A stretch of 12,500 nucleotides of DNA from Stramonita haemastoma (lineage: Eukaryota; Mollusca; Gastropoda; Neogastropoda; Muricidae). Shown here piece after piece: positions 1 to 9,213 of this stretch; position 1 is the stretch's first letter, and the number at the start of each line of letters is the position of its first letter. The position numbers and the translations under genes were made by a program. Location: positions 25,381,137 through 25,393,636 of the forward strand of contig CM060344.1 in the NCBI GenBank assembly GCA_030674155.1, read 5' to 3'. Below the pieces are notes generated by a model, which was given only the letters and a program-made list of their open reading frames with translations, made no database searches and had not been told where the DNA came from.

Positions 1-245
1 TGAGTGTGAGTGTACGCACACGTTTGTTCGTGTGTGTATGTGCTGAAGGAGAGGGGAAGGAAGGACTCTCTGGAGAGTCTGTGTCTCAGCGGTGTGAGTC
101 CATACATCAGCGGAGTCTGTGCAGACGACACTAACGACCCATTTCACTTTACACCGGGAACACCCCTACCTCCTCCTCCCCCCCCCAACCCTCCTCCCTT
201 ACCTACCCAGTCTGCACAGTACACACATACGGCACACACATGTGG

Positions 246-628
<383 letters not shown>

Positions 629-671
<43 letters not shown>
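629..671. repeat. Poly(T) run, 43 nt
   Basis: Forty-three uninterrupted T residues on the + strand. A run this long could be the poly(A) tail of a retroposed element inserted on the - strand. The sequence on its right (672-900) would then be downstream flank, and the element body would lie to the left when read on the - strand. I see no clear target-site duplication. Homopolymers of this length are also prone to length error in assemblies. Confidence 0.95.
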
Positions 672-674
<3 letters not shown>

Positions 675-944
675 CCCCACACTACAATACAATGACAATG
701 AGATACAACAGAGCCTGCATCCCTCAAAACTATTATTATATTACCCCAACACTTCATTCTCTTTATTTGTTTTGTTCCCCATAAAACAATATGTGAAACA
801 ATACAGTAGAACGTACTGTAATACAACAGAAAACTTTCTGCAAACTATTCTGTTGGCCTTATATATTTTTCTTCTTCTTTTTGTTTTAATTCCCCACTGC
901 TCTGGCCGATTTCCACATGCACCCCACAAAAAGACACTCTCTCT
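672..944. other. Unique AT-rich stretch with a short hairpin, no gene seen
   Basis: AT-rich sequence with recurring ACAATAC-like words. TTGTTTT at 767-773 can pair with AAAACAA at 783-789 across a 9-nt loop. No frame here resembles a known protein, and the local open frames are short and compositionally biased. The 3' part grades into a pyrimidine-rich stretch that leads into the complex tandem repeat. Confidence 0.45.
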
Positions 945-1042
945 CCCTCTATTCTCTCTCCCTTTCAACCATTCCCAACAGAAAATCGTGGCACCAATCC
1001 CTTCACAACAGTACCGACAGAAGACATATAGGCACTAAAAGC

Positions 1043-1070
1043 CTATCTGGGTATCTTGCCTTTCAGATAG
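1043..1070 (+). other. Conserved hairpin in repeat copy A
   Basis: CTATCTG (1043-1049) pairs perfectly with CAGATAG (1064-1070) around a 14-nt loop. The same hairpin is intact in copy B at 1754-1781. In copy C (2451-2478) it is kept except for one unpaired end position. Conservation between copies may only reflect shared ancestry. Confidence 0.6.
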
Positions 1071-1419
1071 ACACAAGATGTATTGCTACTAAAGACTTTA
1101 TCTGCCTCTGAGATCAAGTCGTTGTAGGCTGATTGGCGCTATGGCAAACGGTCAGTCATGTCTTTGTTATATCGTTGTAGCTCCATACAATAACCTCTTA
1201 GACCTCCTTTCTGCAGCTTATTGTTGTCTTATATATCCCTGTTATGTCCTCATAAATACATCTCACATCTCATCCATGCTGTTTATTTCCTATTATACAT
1301 TTGCTCCATGGGAAATTGTAGAACGAAGATCCTATTGTGCTGACCTAAAAGCCATTTTTGATGAGGTTTCTTATGCACGGATCAGCTTGGCTCCACGCCA
1401 GATTTGCATTCATGGGGCT

Positions 1420-1434
1420 GGGAGTTCCAATCCC
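1420..1434 (+). promoter_or_regulatory. tRNA T-arm / Pol III B-box-like motif, copy A
   Basis: GGGAGTTCCAATCCC is close to the T-arm of tRNAs, where the B box consensus is GGTTCGANTCC: 9 of 11 positions match. Equivalent motifs are at 2102-2115 (copy B, one base shorter) and 3058-3073 (copy C). About 35-40 bp upstream all copies have CTTGGCTCC, which matches only the first half of an A box (TGGCNN). A tRNA-derived SINE head, decayed, would explain this. A chance match within a different kind of repeat is also possible. No cloverleaf can be folded convincingly. Confidence 0.35.
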
Positions 1435-1682
1435 AAGGCGCCAATAATAAACGCTCTGCCCCGCTTTTTTAGTGCTGCAATATTTTAGTGAAGCCAGTCA
1501 GTGATATAAAACAAACGAATGATATGATGTGAAGCACTGTAATTAACTCCAATGCATGGAATTTAACTCGAAACAAAAGAAACCAGCTGCCCAAATACTC
1601 AGGACTCTCAAAAAATTTTCATCTTCAGTCAGCTTTGAGTCCCCACTATTAAGTCTTTTCTCTTTCTAGTCTCTTTCTCTCT

Positions 1683-2377
1683 CATTCCCAGCGCTAAAAG
1701 GCTAGGACAATCTTAACAACAGTACCGACAGAAGACATACAGGCACTAAAAGCCTATCTGGGTATCTTGCCTTTCAGATAGACACAAGATGTATTGCTAC
1801 TAAAGACTTTATCTGCCTCTCAGATCAATCGTTGGGGGCTGATTGGCTAAGGCGCAGGGTGAAGTTGTTGCACTCTGTGGACTGAACACAAATGGTCAGT
1901 CATGCCTTTGGTGTATCTCTGAGGCTCCATACATATAAATCTCTTATACCTCATTTCTGCTGCTTATCGTTGTCTTATATATCTCCGCCACGGGAAAGTC
2001 TAGAACGACAATCGTATTGTGCTGACCTGAAAGCCGTTTTTGACGGGGATTCTTATGCACGGATCAGCTTGGCTCCACGCCAGATTTGCATTCATAGGCC
2101 TGGGGGTTTAATCCCAAGGCGCCAAAGATAAACGCTCTGCTCCGCTTTTATAATGCTGCAATATTTTGGTGATGCCAGCCAATGATATAAAACAAACGAA
2201 TGGTACGATATGAAGCAATGTAATTAACTCCAATGCAATATAACTCAAAACAAAAGAAACCAACTGCCTAAGTTTTTAAGACACCCCCAAAAAAAAAAAA
2301 AAAAAAAAAAATCTTCAGACTGCTATAACTGATTTCAACTTACAATTCCACCGTCACTTTCTATTGTCTCCTTCGCT
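1683..2377 (+). repeat. Complex tandem repeat, copy B
   Basis: Second copy, starting 713 bp after the copy A anchor. Its first block (about 1717-1828) is almost identical to copy A. The middle has only one version of the subrepeat (about 1925-1987), so the distance from hairpin to B-box motif is about 330 bp, against about 356 in A and about 586 in C. The 3' section matches A through words such as GATATAAAACAAACGAATG. It then runs into a 23-nt A run (2289-2311) where A has only a short A run. Weak similarity to A resumes after the A run (ATCTTCAG) and continues to the next anchor, so the A run lies inside the unit rather than clearly ending it. Confidence 0.85.
2289..2311. repeat. Poly(A) run, 23 nt
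   Basis: Twenty-three A residues at the point where copies A and B start to lose similarity. This is compatible with the 3' tail of a + strand retroposon whose head would be the B-box-bearing domain about 170 bp upstream. Copy A has only a short A run at the matching place. Confidence 0.9.
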
Positions 2378-3160
2378 CATTCCCAACACAAAACTGTCAC
2401 ACCAATCCCTTTGCAATAGCACACACGGAAGCCATAGAGGCGCTAAAAGTCTATCTCGGTATAGTGCCTTTCAGATAGAACAAGATACATTACTACTGAA
2501 GACATTTATCTGCCTTTGAGGTTAAGTTATTCAGGGCAGATGGGCGCTAGTCATATCCACAATGGCGAAGAGTAACATTGTTGCACTCTGTAATGAACAC
2601 AAACGGTCACTGTCACATCTTTGCTATATCTTTGTGGTCATATACACACATCTCTTATACCTCCTGCTTGTTGTCCCTATTTTGTAATCTCACACAAACA
2701 TCTCATGTGTCTCATGTCTGATGTTTACTGTTGTCTGTCATACATCTTCTGTAATATAATACACATTTCTTATACATCTTTTTTTGTTTTTGTTGTTGTT
2801 GTTGTTGTTGTTGTTGTTTTTTTTTTTTTTTTTTTTTTTGGGGGGGAGCTGCGTATTGTTGCCATGCACAATCATCTCCTTTGTGACTTTGTACACACAT
2901 TCACAGACCCCATTCAAGCTGTTTATCGTTGTCTATATCTCCTCTATCGACCCCTCCAGGACAAAGACCGTATTGTGCTGACTTGAAAGCCCCTCTTGAT
3001 GGGGAGCCTTCTGTCTGGATCAACTTGGCTCCCTGCCGGATTTGCGTCCACGGGGCCGGGAGTTCTAATCCCCAGGCGGCAGTGATAAGGGCTCGATGTT
3101 CTTGTTGGCCTGCTGTTATAATGCGTCGTTATTTGGGGATGTCTGTCAGTGTGGGGATAC
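2378..3160 (+). repeat. Complex tandem repeat, copy C (most diverged, expanded)
   Basis: Third copy, 695 bp after the copy B anchor. The lead block is recognisable but clearly more diverged than A versus B. The middle is enlarged by about 250 bp: it holds about four diverged versions of the subrepeat plus a (TTG)n-T23-G7 tract at 2789-2846. The conserved domain at about 2960-3075 is well kept, including GTATTGTGCTGAC and CTTGGCTCC. Similarity to the A and B 3' section fades after about 3155 and the rest of that section is missing, so this copy is truncated at its 3' end. It is probably the oldest or the least homogenised copy. Confidence 0.8.
2789..2846. repeat. (TTG)n - T23 - G7 composite tract
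   Basis: About nine TTG/GTT units, then 23 T residues (2817-2839) and seven G residues (2840-2846), all inside the enlarged middle of repeat copy C and absent from copies A and B. Read on the - strand it is C7-A23-(CAA)n, which resembles a retroposon tail inserted in reverse, or local slippage. Confidence 0.9.
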
Positions 3161-3654
3161 AATCACACACCCTTTTCTCTCTGCCCCAATCCAGCTAGTC
3201 AGAAAAAAGGGTATTGCCCGTCAACCGCTGCAGTGGATTTGTTATTGTTGTTACTGTTGCTTCTGTTGGGCGTTCCCAGTTTAACATCCTGGGATATGTC
3301 CAGATGGAAAAGAACCATTACCAAAAGGCTTCACATACAGATGCAGCAAGCGACTTCTTTGGGGAAAAAAACAGCCAGTTTTATCACAGCTCTTCCTGAA
3401 ATCATGCGAAAACACCTACAGTATCTCCCTGGCGTTTTTGGTTTGTGTGTTGTTGTTTTTTAAGGACAGGTCAGTAGGAGGGAGCAAGTACATACACTTG
3501 CCAGTAACAGGAAAAAGAATAAATGCCGACTGACTTAACTTACGAAAAATGTGAATAAACGAGCAGATGTGACGATAAGAAAAAAGCATGGAAGCATACC
3601 CCCAACAACAAAAACACAACTCCCAACAAAGGATCATACCCCCTCCCCCTAAAA
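3161..3654. other. Unique sequence with a short GTT-rich patch, no gene seen
   Basis: Mixed-composition sequence downstream of the tandem repeats. It has a degenerate GTT/GCT patch at about 3239-3270 and otherwise no obvious periodicity. Open frames of about 60-100 codons cross it but show no recognisable domain, and the longest overlap low-complexity DNA. I see no tRNA, splice-supported exon or mobile element end. Confidence 0.45.
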
Positions 3655-3676
3655 ACACACACACACACACACACAC
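3655..3676. repeat. Short (AC)n microsatellite
   Basis: About ten AC units, ending in CCACA and preceded by a C/A-rich lead. Confidence 0.9.
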
Positions 3677-4060
3677 CACAATATCCATACAAAACAAAAA
3701 CAAAGCAAAACATTAGTAGTACTATTTTGTACTTAAAACTCATTCAAAATCTTCAAAGGCACACAGTCTACAATAGATTTTTTAAAAAAAAAGAAAGAAA
3801 GAAAAAGAAGAAAGAACAAAGAAACGGGAGAGGAGACAAAGCAAACAAGAAAAGAAAATAAAGACCCCCCTCTCCCTCCCCTGTCCTAACCCCCAACATT
3901 TTATAAATTACAGGCATGCCAAGCGAAAGGGGAAAAACGCGGGCCTCCCTCAGTGCCATAAATCAATGTTGAATTTGTGATCAAATATTCGAGCATCGAT
4001 TTTGCCCTGAGAGAAAAAACAGGAGGGACGTAATTCATAGTTTTGACCCGTCAAAGAGCT
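3677..4060. other. A-rich / purine-rich unique stretch, no gene seen
   Basis: Includes an A/G-rich patch at about 3783-3862 built from AAAG and AAGAA words, with occasional C, then a C-rich patch at about 3866-3895. The remainder to 4060 is mixed unique sequence. Nothing recognisable as a gene or mobile element. Confidence 0.45.
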
Positions 4061-4199
<139 letters not shown>

Positions 4200-4339
4200 T
4201 TGAGCGTGTATTTGCACGCACAAGCAAAAATAGAAAGGTCACAGGAATTTTATATCCGATCTACATGCAACGAAAATTTACAGTCCTGGCATTTCATAAC
4301 AAAAGAATTTTGAGTCTTCAAGAATCAGTAAAATATCAC

Positions 4340-4552
<213 letters not shown>

Positions 4553-4700
4553 TAAATCCTGTTCCGCTTTTCGTAAGAGTAGGCCATCGTGTGCCGGTGG
4601 GAACAGATGACAAGATTTACAAAATGCATACACACGGGGACTGGATGCAAAAAAGCACATGCGTGCTTATTCCATTATCCTCGATATAAAATGATAAAAC

Positions 4701-4701
<1 letters not shown>

Positions 4702-4775
<74 letters not shown>
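4702..4775. repeat. (AC)37 microsatellite
   Basis: About 74 bp of uninterrupted AC dinucleotides, flanked by unique sequence on both sides (4553-4701 and 4776-5000) in which I see no gene. Confidence 0.98.
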
Positions 4776-4778
<3 letters not shown>

Positions 4779-5001
4779 CAGAAGCGAAAACAGCATTGAC
4801 ACCGCCGACTTGCTGCGTTGTGAGCAAGCCTTTACAGAATTGGACGTCTTTTTTTTCGCAATAATGAAAACACATGAACTTCTACGCTTAAGCAGACCCT
4901 TCAGTGGCTCGGGGGTCCGGGGGGTGCTCTGGGTACATCGGCAGTGCCAAAATGTCAAGTGTTCTGACTCCTTCGATTTTCTGACAAGTTTCAATTTTCG
5001 A

Positions 5002-5470
5002 GTCGTCTGGGGTCTGATACTGGTTCTGTAACCAGTACTGCTGCTACTGCTGTTGTTACTGTGTTGCTGCTTCTGTTACTGCTGCTGCATCTTTTTTAAA
5101 CAAGAACTTCTTGGTAGTCTGGGGTAGATACTTGCTCTCTACTACTACCGCTACCACCTCCACTGCTGCTATTTTAACTACTGTTGTTGCTTCTGCTGCT
5201 ACTACTTCTGCTACTAATACTACTACAACCACTGCATTCGATTTTCCTATACTAAGTCTTAGTTTTTGGTCCTCTGGGGCTTGATTTTTGCGTTGAACCA
5301 CTACTACTGCTGTTGGTACTACTTCTATATTTCTACTACTACTACTAACTATACTACTACTACGAGCACTGCCGCTACTACTACAGTACTACTGCTACTT
5401 CTTCTACCGCTACTGCTACCACTCCCACCACCATTAATACTTTTACTACTACTACGACTTATTTATATCA
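5002..5470. repeat. Higher-order trinucleotide array with TCTGGGG anchor
   Basis: Three modules, each starting with an anchor of about 25 bp containing TCTGGGG (5006-5012, 5118-5124, 5273-5279) and followed by an imperfect trinucleotide tract of CTG, CTA, CTT, ACT and ACC units (about 5033-5090, 5139-5236, 5297-5460). Module spacing is 112 and 155 bp. The anchors also share GTNNTCTGGGG and a loose TTGNTNNTTG-type tail. The triplets give Ser/Thr/Tyr/Leu/Val-rich translations on both strands, interrupted by stops, so I read this as non-coding. Duplication of anchor plus tract, followed by triplet slippage, would produce it. Confidence 0.75.
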
Positions 5471-5549
5471 TCGTCATTTCTTACCAACCACAATCCACAT
5501 CTAAGTATGCTTACCTACCAAAACAGAAAAATGAAAAAGAAGACGAAAG

Positions 5550-5650
<101 letters not shown>

Positions 5651-6301
5651 AATAAGGACATTGCAATATTTGAAGGGTTCCCAAAATGGATCGTGACAAC
5701 TGAAGATAGATAAGTCCGTGACTGCTTCTTTTTTTTCTTTTTTTTTTAAAAAATATTATTCTTTTTTAAAGAGTTCACTTGCTACACTTCTGGCAGTCTC
5801 AAGAGTGAAAGGGGTTAAGTGTCAATCAACCAACCACTCAACCCCGTGACCCTAATGGCCCTAGGTAACTTATTTTGACAGTGCCTCGCGCGCTGTCCGT
5901 GTTTATCATCTGCACCTCTCTGGGAATCGGCAAAGATGAAGCCTACAGGTCCATTTTTAGCTCTCTGTCTCCCTCTCTCCCTGTCTGTCTCTCTGATCAG
6001 CGAAAAGTAATCTTGGAAAACAGCTACAGTGGAACACTGTTCCGTCAAGTCTGACTGATTGGAGACTAAAAACGGGGAAAACACTACGATGCTTTACTGG
6101 TCAAAGTACTGAGAGATCAGTGTGACTGGGAATTTCAGTGTGAATGCACAAAATACAACTACTTCTACCACTCCTATCACCACGACCACCACTTCTACTA
6201 CTATTAACACAAGCACGCATATCCTTTCTTTTTCCCCGACACTTTCAGTCACTCCATACTAATCTTCTCTCTGTTTCTGTTTCCTGTCTCTGTCTCATCC
6301 A

Positions 6302-6302
<1 letters not shown>
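5651..6302. other. Mostly unique stretch, no gene supported
   Basis: Contains T-rich runs at 5727-5749, a mixed-composition segment at about 5800-6130, an ACT/ACC trinucleotide patch at about 6158-6207, and a CTGTCTC-rich approach to the next (AC)n. A minus-strand open frame of 89 codons (5815-6084) crosses the mixed segment. It has no domain I recognise and no codon-level evidence of selection that I can judge, so I do not call it a gene. Confidence 0.4.

Positions 6303-6368
<66 letters not shown>
6303..6368. repeat. (AC)n microsatellite
   Basis: About 65 bp of AC. Its left junction reads CTCATCCAC, the same word that joins CT to AC at 4402-4410. Confidence 0.97.
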
Positions 6369-6369
<1 letters not shown>

Positions 6370-6396
6370 ACTTCACACCAAAATTTCCCAGTAATA

Positions 6397-6425
6397 CCAG
6401 TCCATACAAACGAGTTCTTAACTTC
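6397..6425 (+). repeat. Short direct repeat, left copy
   Basis: CCAGTCCATACAAACGAGTT and the nine bases after it recur at 6538-6567 with a few substitutions and one inserted base. The shared core is AAACGAGTT-T/C-TTAACTTC. The two copies bracket the pyrimidine tract at 6454-6500. Confidence 0.7.
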
Positions 6426-6453
6426 TATACTCTGAACACCTCCCATTTTCTTA

Positions 6454-6500
6454 CTTCCCTTCCCTCCCTCCCTCCTTCCTTCCTTCCTTTTTTTCTTTCT
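6454..6500. repeat. (CCCT)n/(CCTT)n pyrimidine tract
   Basis: Tetranucleotide-like CCCT then CCTT units running into a T-rich end. It is entirely pyrimidine over about 47 nt and lies between the two direct-repeat copies. Confidence 0.85.
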
Positions 6501-6537
6501 GTTCTCTCTTGCTTTCCTGGTGATTTTTCAACCACCG

Positions 6538-6567
6538 CCAGTGCACCCCAAACGAGTTTTTAACTTC
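6538..6567 (+). repeat. Short direct repeat, right copy
   Basis: Right-hand partner of the repeat at 6397-6425, starting CCAGTGCACCCCAAACGAG and ending TTAACTTC. From here to about 6920 the sequence is unique with no gene that I can support. Confidence 0.7.
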
Positions 6568-6920
6568 AGAGGTCAGTGCTGCCTTCGGCATTTTCTTCAG
6601 ATAATTTTCAAGCCTGTGATCAAGCAAAATGCGATTTGCCACTGTGCGTTTTACATGCCTGTCTCCACCAGTGTGATTTCAATGTGAAAGGGCAGCTGTA
6701 CTTGAATGTCGCTCCGTCTTTTTCTAGCAGAAATCTGTCTACTCTTTTTGCACACACGTACGCCACAAGGTGAAACAAAGCTGAAAAGGCGACTTAACAT
6801 TTGTGCTTTTTCGATTATTGTATTGGGATTGCGTTTTTTGTGAGGCTAAGAAAAGAGTGTCTTAATGTTTGTTTATATTACGTTTCTGAAGTATCCATTT
6901 AAAAATAATTCTCGTAGATT

Positions 6921-7473
<553 letters not shown>

Positions 7474-7737
7474 CCCCCCCCCCCCCCCTCTCTCCATTCC
7501 TCCTACCTACTCTCTTTCTGTCTTCCTCCCCTCCCATGTCTCAACTCCCCCCCCCTCTCTCTCTTTCCAGACTGTCTCTCTCCCACCCCTTCAACTCTCT
7601 CTCTCTCTTCTCTCTCTCTCTCAAACTCTCTCTCTCCCACCCTTCACTCTCTCTCTCTCCTCTCTCTGTGTCTCTCTCTCTTTTTCCAAACTCTCTCTCC
7701 CACCCCTTCAAACTAACTCTCTCTCTCTCTCTCTCTC

Positions 7738-7777
<40 letters not shown>

Positions 7778-7786
7778 CTCTCTCCT
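7474..7786. repeat. C15 run and long pyrimidine-rich CT block
   Basis: Fifteen C residues (7474-7488) and then about 300 bp of strongly pyrimidine-rich DNA, mainly CTCT and CCC with few purines. TCCCACCCCTTCAA recurs at 7581, 7635 (one C shorter) and 7698. That gives a minisatellite with spacing of 54 and 63 bp, separated by CT tracts of changing length. The last 70 nt (7717-7786) contain no purine. Confidence 0.93.
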
Positions 7787-8035
7787 GAGGTGAGCGAGGT
7801 CATAATTGACGAAAGTAAAGACAGGGCCCCCAACCTCCAGTTGACACCTCTCTCCCCCGTCCCTCCCTTTCTCCCCAATCTATCCTAACGACAGCCCCGT
7901 GGGTCGTTAACAGTAATGAGGGTTGGAAGAAGATGTGAGGCGAGGGAGAAAGCAGCAGGGTAGAGTGAGGGGGCGGGAGGAGCAAAGGAGAGATGGAGCG
8001 AAGACACCATAGCGTGCGAGACAGAAGATGCGCAC
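7787..8035. other. Spacer between pyrimidine and purine blocks, with hairpin
   Basis: About 250 bp of mixed sequence. TAACGAC (7886-7892) pairs perfectly with GTCGTTA (7903-7909) around a 10-nt loop. The sequence left of the hairpin is pyrimidine-rich and that to its right is purine-rich, so the large-scale asymmetry of the neighbourhood is centred near here. No gene seen. Confidence 0.55.
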
Positions 8036-8062
8036 AGAGAGAGAGAGAGAGAAAGAGAGGAG

Positions 8063-8117
<55 letters not shown>

Positions 8118-8338
8118 AGGAGGAGGGAGAGAGAGAGACAGAGAGAAACAGAGAGAGACAGAGAGAGACAGAGACAAAGACAGAGAGAAAGATGATGAGG
8201 ATGAGGATGAAGGAGAATGAGGAGGAGAGAGAAGAAGAGAAGGAGGAGAAGAAGAAGAGAGAAGAGGAGAAGAGGAGAGAGGAGAAGAAGAAGAAGAAGA
8301 AGAAGAAGAAGAAGAAGAAGAAGAAAGAAGAAGAAGAG

Positions 8339-8427
<89 letters not shown>

Positions 8428-8431
8428 GGAG
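8036..8431. repeat. Giant purine block: GA, GAGACA, GATGAG, GAA and G tracts
   Basis: Pure purine 8036-8138, then GAGACA-type units (about 8139-8190), GATGAG units (8191-8215), and a second pure purine run of 213 nt (8219-8431). That run holds mixed GAG/GAA, a (GAA)n tract of about 16 units (8283-8330), (GA)n at 8344-8416 and G13 (8417-8429). The different periods nested in order suggest stepwise slippage expansion. Lys/Glu/Arg-rich frames through it are not genes. Confidence 0.96.
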
Positions 8432-8961
8432 TAAAGAACCAGAAAGAAAGACAAAGACCGAGAGACAGACACAGAAACAGAGCGAAAATCTACAAACAGA
8501 CGAAAAAAAAACTAGGGGCTCTACGGACGCCAGCTATATCTTAACTAGGCAGGGTCCCTGACTCGATCTAGTCTACTCCGTCCCCCTAAAAGTCTGTCCG
8601 TCCCTGCTAGGGCCTACGTCTTCGCTACCTCGGTTTTCGCTTCACTAAGATTGGATGTCATGGCGCTCAAGTTAATACTCCATTTCGCGACACCCAACTT
8701 GCTCGGTGTCAGCTTCTAAGTGTGACATTCCGACGGTGCCACACCACTTTTTCTGACTAAAAGTCAGATTGGATAGAGTGAAAGTTTTGTTTAAAAAAGA
8801 AAAGAAAAGGGTCAGAGCACTTGCTTCACCAAAGACAAGGTTTAAAAAAAATTCAGTATGGAATGAAGCTACAAATGCGGGGAAATGGTCGCAAACACAA
8901 AAGACCCACCATTGCTGTACCTTGCAGCTCTAGCAGAGGATCAAGAAAAAAACAAAGAAAA
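8432..8961. other. Unique stretch, no gene supported
   Basis: Mixed composition with stops in all frames at short intervals. TCTGACT (8752-8758) and AGTCAGA (8762-8768) form a perfect 7-bp stem with a 3-nt loop. AAAGAAAAG-type A-rich patches occur at about 8793-8810 and just before the 5S-like segment. No element or gene recognised. Confidence 0.45.
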
Positions 8962-9009
8962 AAGCAGCGTTGAGCGCGGCGGCATCTGATTCTCGGATGG
9001 GTGATCGCC
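8962..9009 (+). pseudogene. 5S rRNA-like internal fragment
   Basis: AAGCAGCGTTGAGCGCGG followed, after about 12 extra or changed bases, by CTCGGATGGGTGATCGCC. In animal 5S rRNA the middle of the gene reads approximately AAGCAACGTCGGGCGCGG then TTGGATGGGTGACCGCC, that is, box A, the intermediate element and box C of the internal Pol III promoter. Order, strand and most bases agree, with about 7 bp added between the two blocks. I see no matching 5' third (the upstream DNA is A-rich) and no 3' tail after box C. It is therefore a fragment: a relic 5S pseudogene or the head of a 5S-derived SINE. The comparison is from memory of the 5S consensus. Confidence 0.6.
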
Positions 9010-9213
9010 ACTGTGCCTTCCCCCCCATCCCTTCAGTGCAGTCCCCCCAGTTCAACCAGCTGTCAATGAATGCCTTTGCCTAACAACCCCATCGGTGAAA
9101 AATTCGGCGCAGCGCCTAGACGACTTCTCAAAGAAGTTAATAAGGAAGAAGTCAAAGTCTTTGAGAGACTGATGCATTGATCTGAATGACTTGGCATGTC
9201 AGCTTCGGACTTC
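9010..9213. other. Unique stretch with overlapping inverted repeats
   Basis: Contains GGCGC-A-GCGCC (9106-9116) and two overlapping alternatives: GACTTCT (9122-9128) with AGAAGTC (9147-9153), and CTCAAAG (9127-9133) with CTTTGAG (9159-9165). If the 5S-like segment is a SINE head, this could be its body. I do not recognise it. Confidence 0.4.

Larger units (their letters stand above)
945..1682 (+). repeat. Complex tandem repeat, copy A
   Basis: First of three diverged copies of a unit of about 700 bp. Copies are anchored by CATTCCCA at 970, 1683 and 2378, each preceded by a pyrimidine-rich lead-in, so the left boundary is approximate. In order: the lead-in; a nearly invariant block of about 110 bp (1010-1112) containing a 7-bp hairpin; a middle with two versions of a subrepeat of about 60 bp (about 1182-1308); a conserved domain ending in a B-box-like motif (about 1325-1445); and an AT-rich 3' section (1446-1640). 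The open frame through the conserved domain is shared by all copies but is broken or shifted between them. The family is not one I can name. A SINE-containing satellite or a segmentally duplicated retroposon is plausible. Confidence 0.85.

Noticed and set aside
629..671. Target-site duplication flanking the T43 run as proof of a retroposon
   Set aside because: No matching direct repeat of 7-20 bp could be found by eye on both sides of a plausible element.
1400..1440. Functional tRNA gene at the B-box-like motif
   Set aside because: No acceptor stem, no anticodon arm and only half an A box can be fitted.
945..3160. CRISPR array, given the regular repeats
   Set aside because: Units are about 700 bp, diverged and without short identical repeats and unique spacers. 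The genome is clearly eukaryotic in character.
1141..3198. Shared reading frame (YCADLKA...SLAP) across the three complex repeats as a gene family
   Set aside because: The frame is shifted or stopped differently in each copy. Copy B loses a base in the B-box-like motif, and sequence outside the frame is equally conserved in the first block. Kept only as an alternative in the findings.
5815..6084. 89-codon minus-strand open frame in mixed-composition DNA
   Set aside because: Less repetitive than the others, but no motif is recognised, no splice or promoter context is visible, and the length is within chance for this much sequence.
7885..8561. Long Arg/Glu/Lys-rich (+) and Ser/Leu/Phe-rich (-) open frames
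   Set aside because: Purine-only DNA has no stop on the complementary strand and few on its own. Composition alone explains the length.
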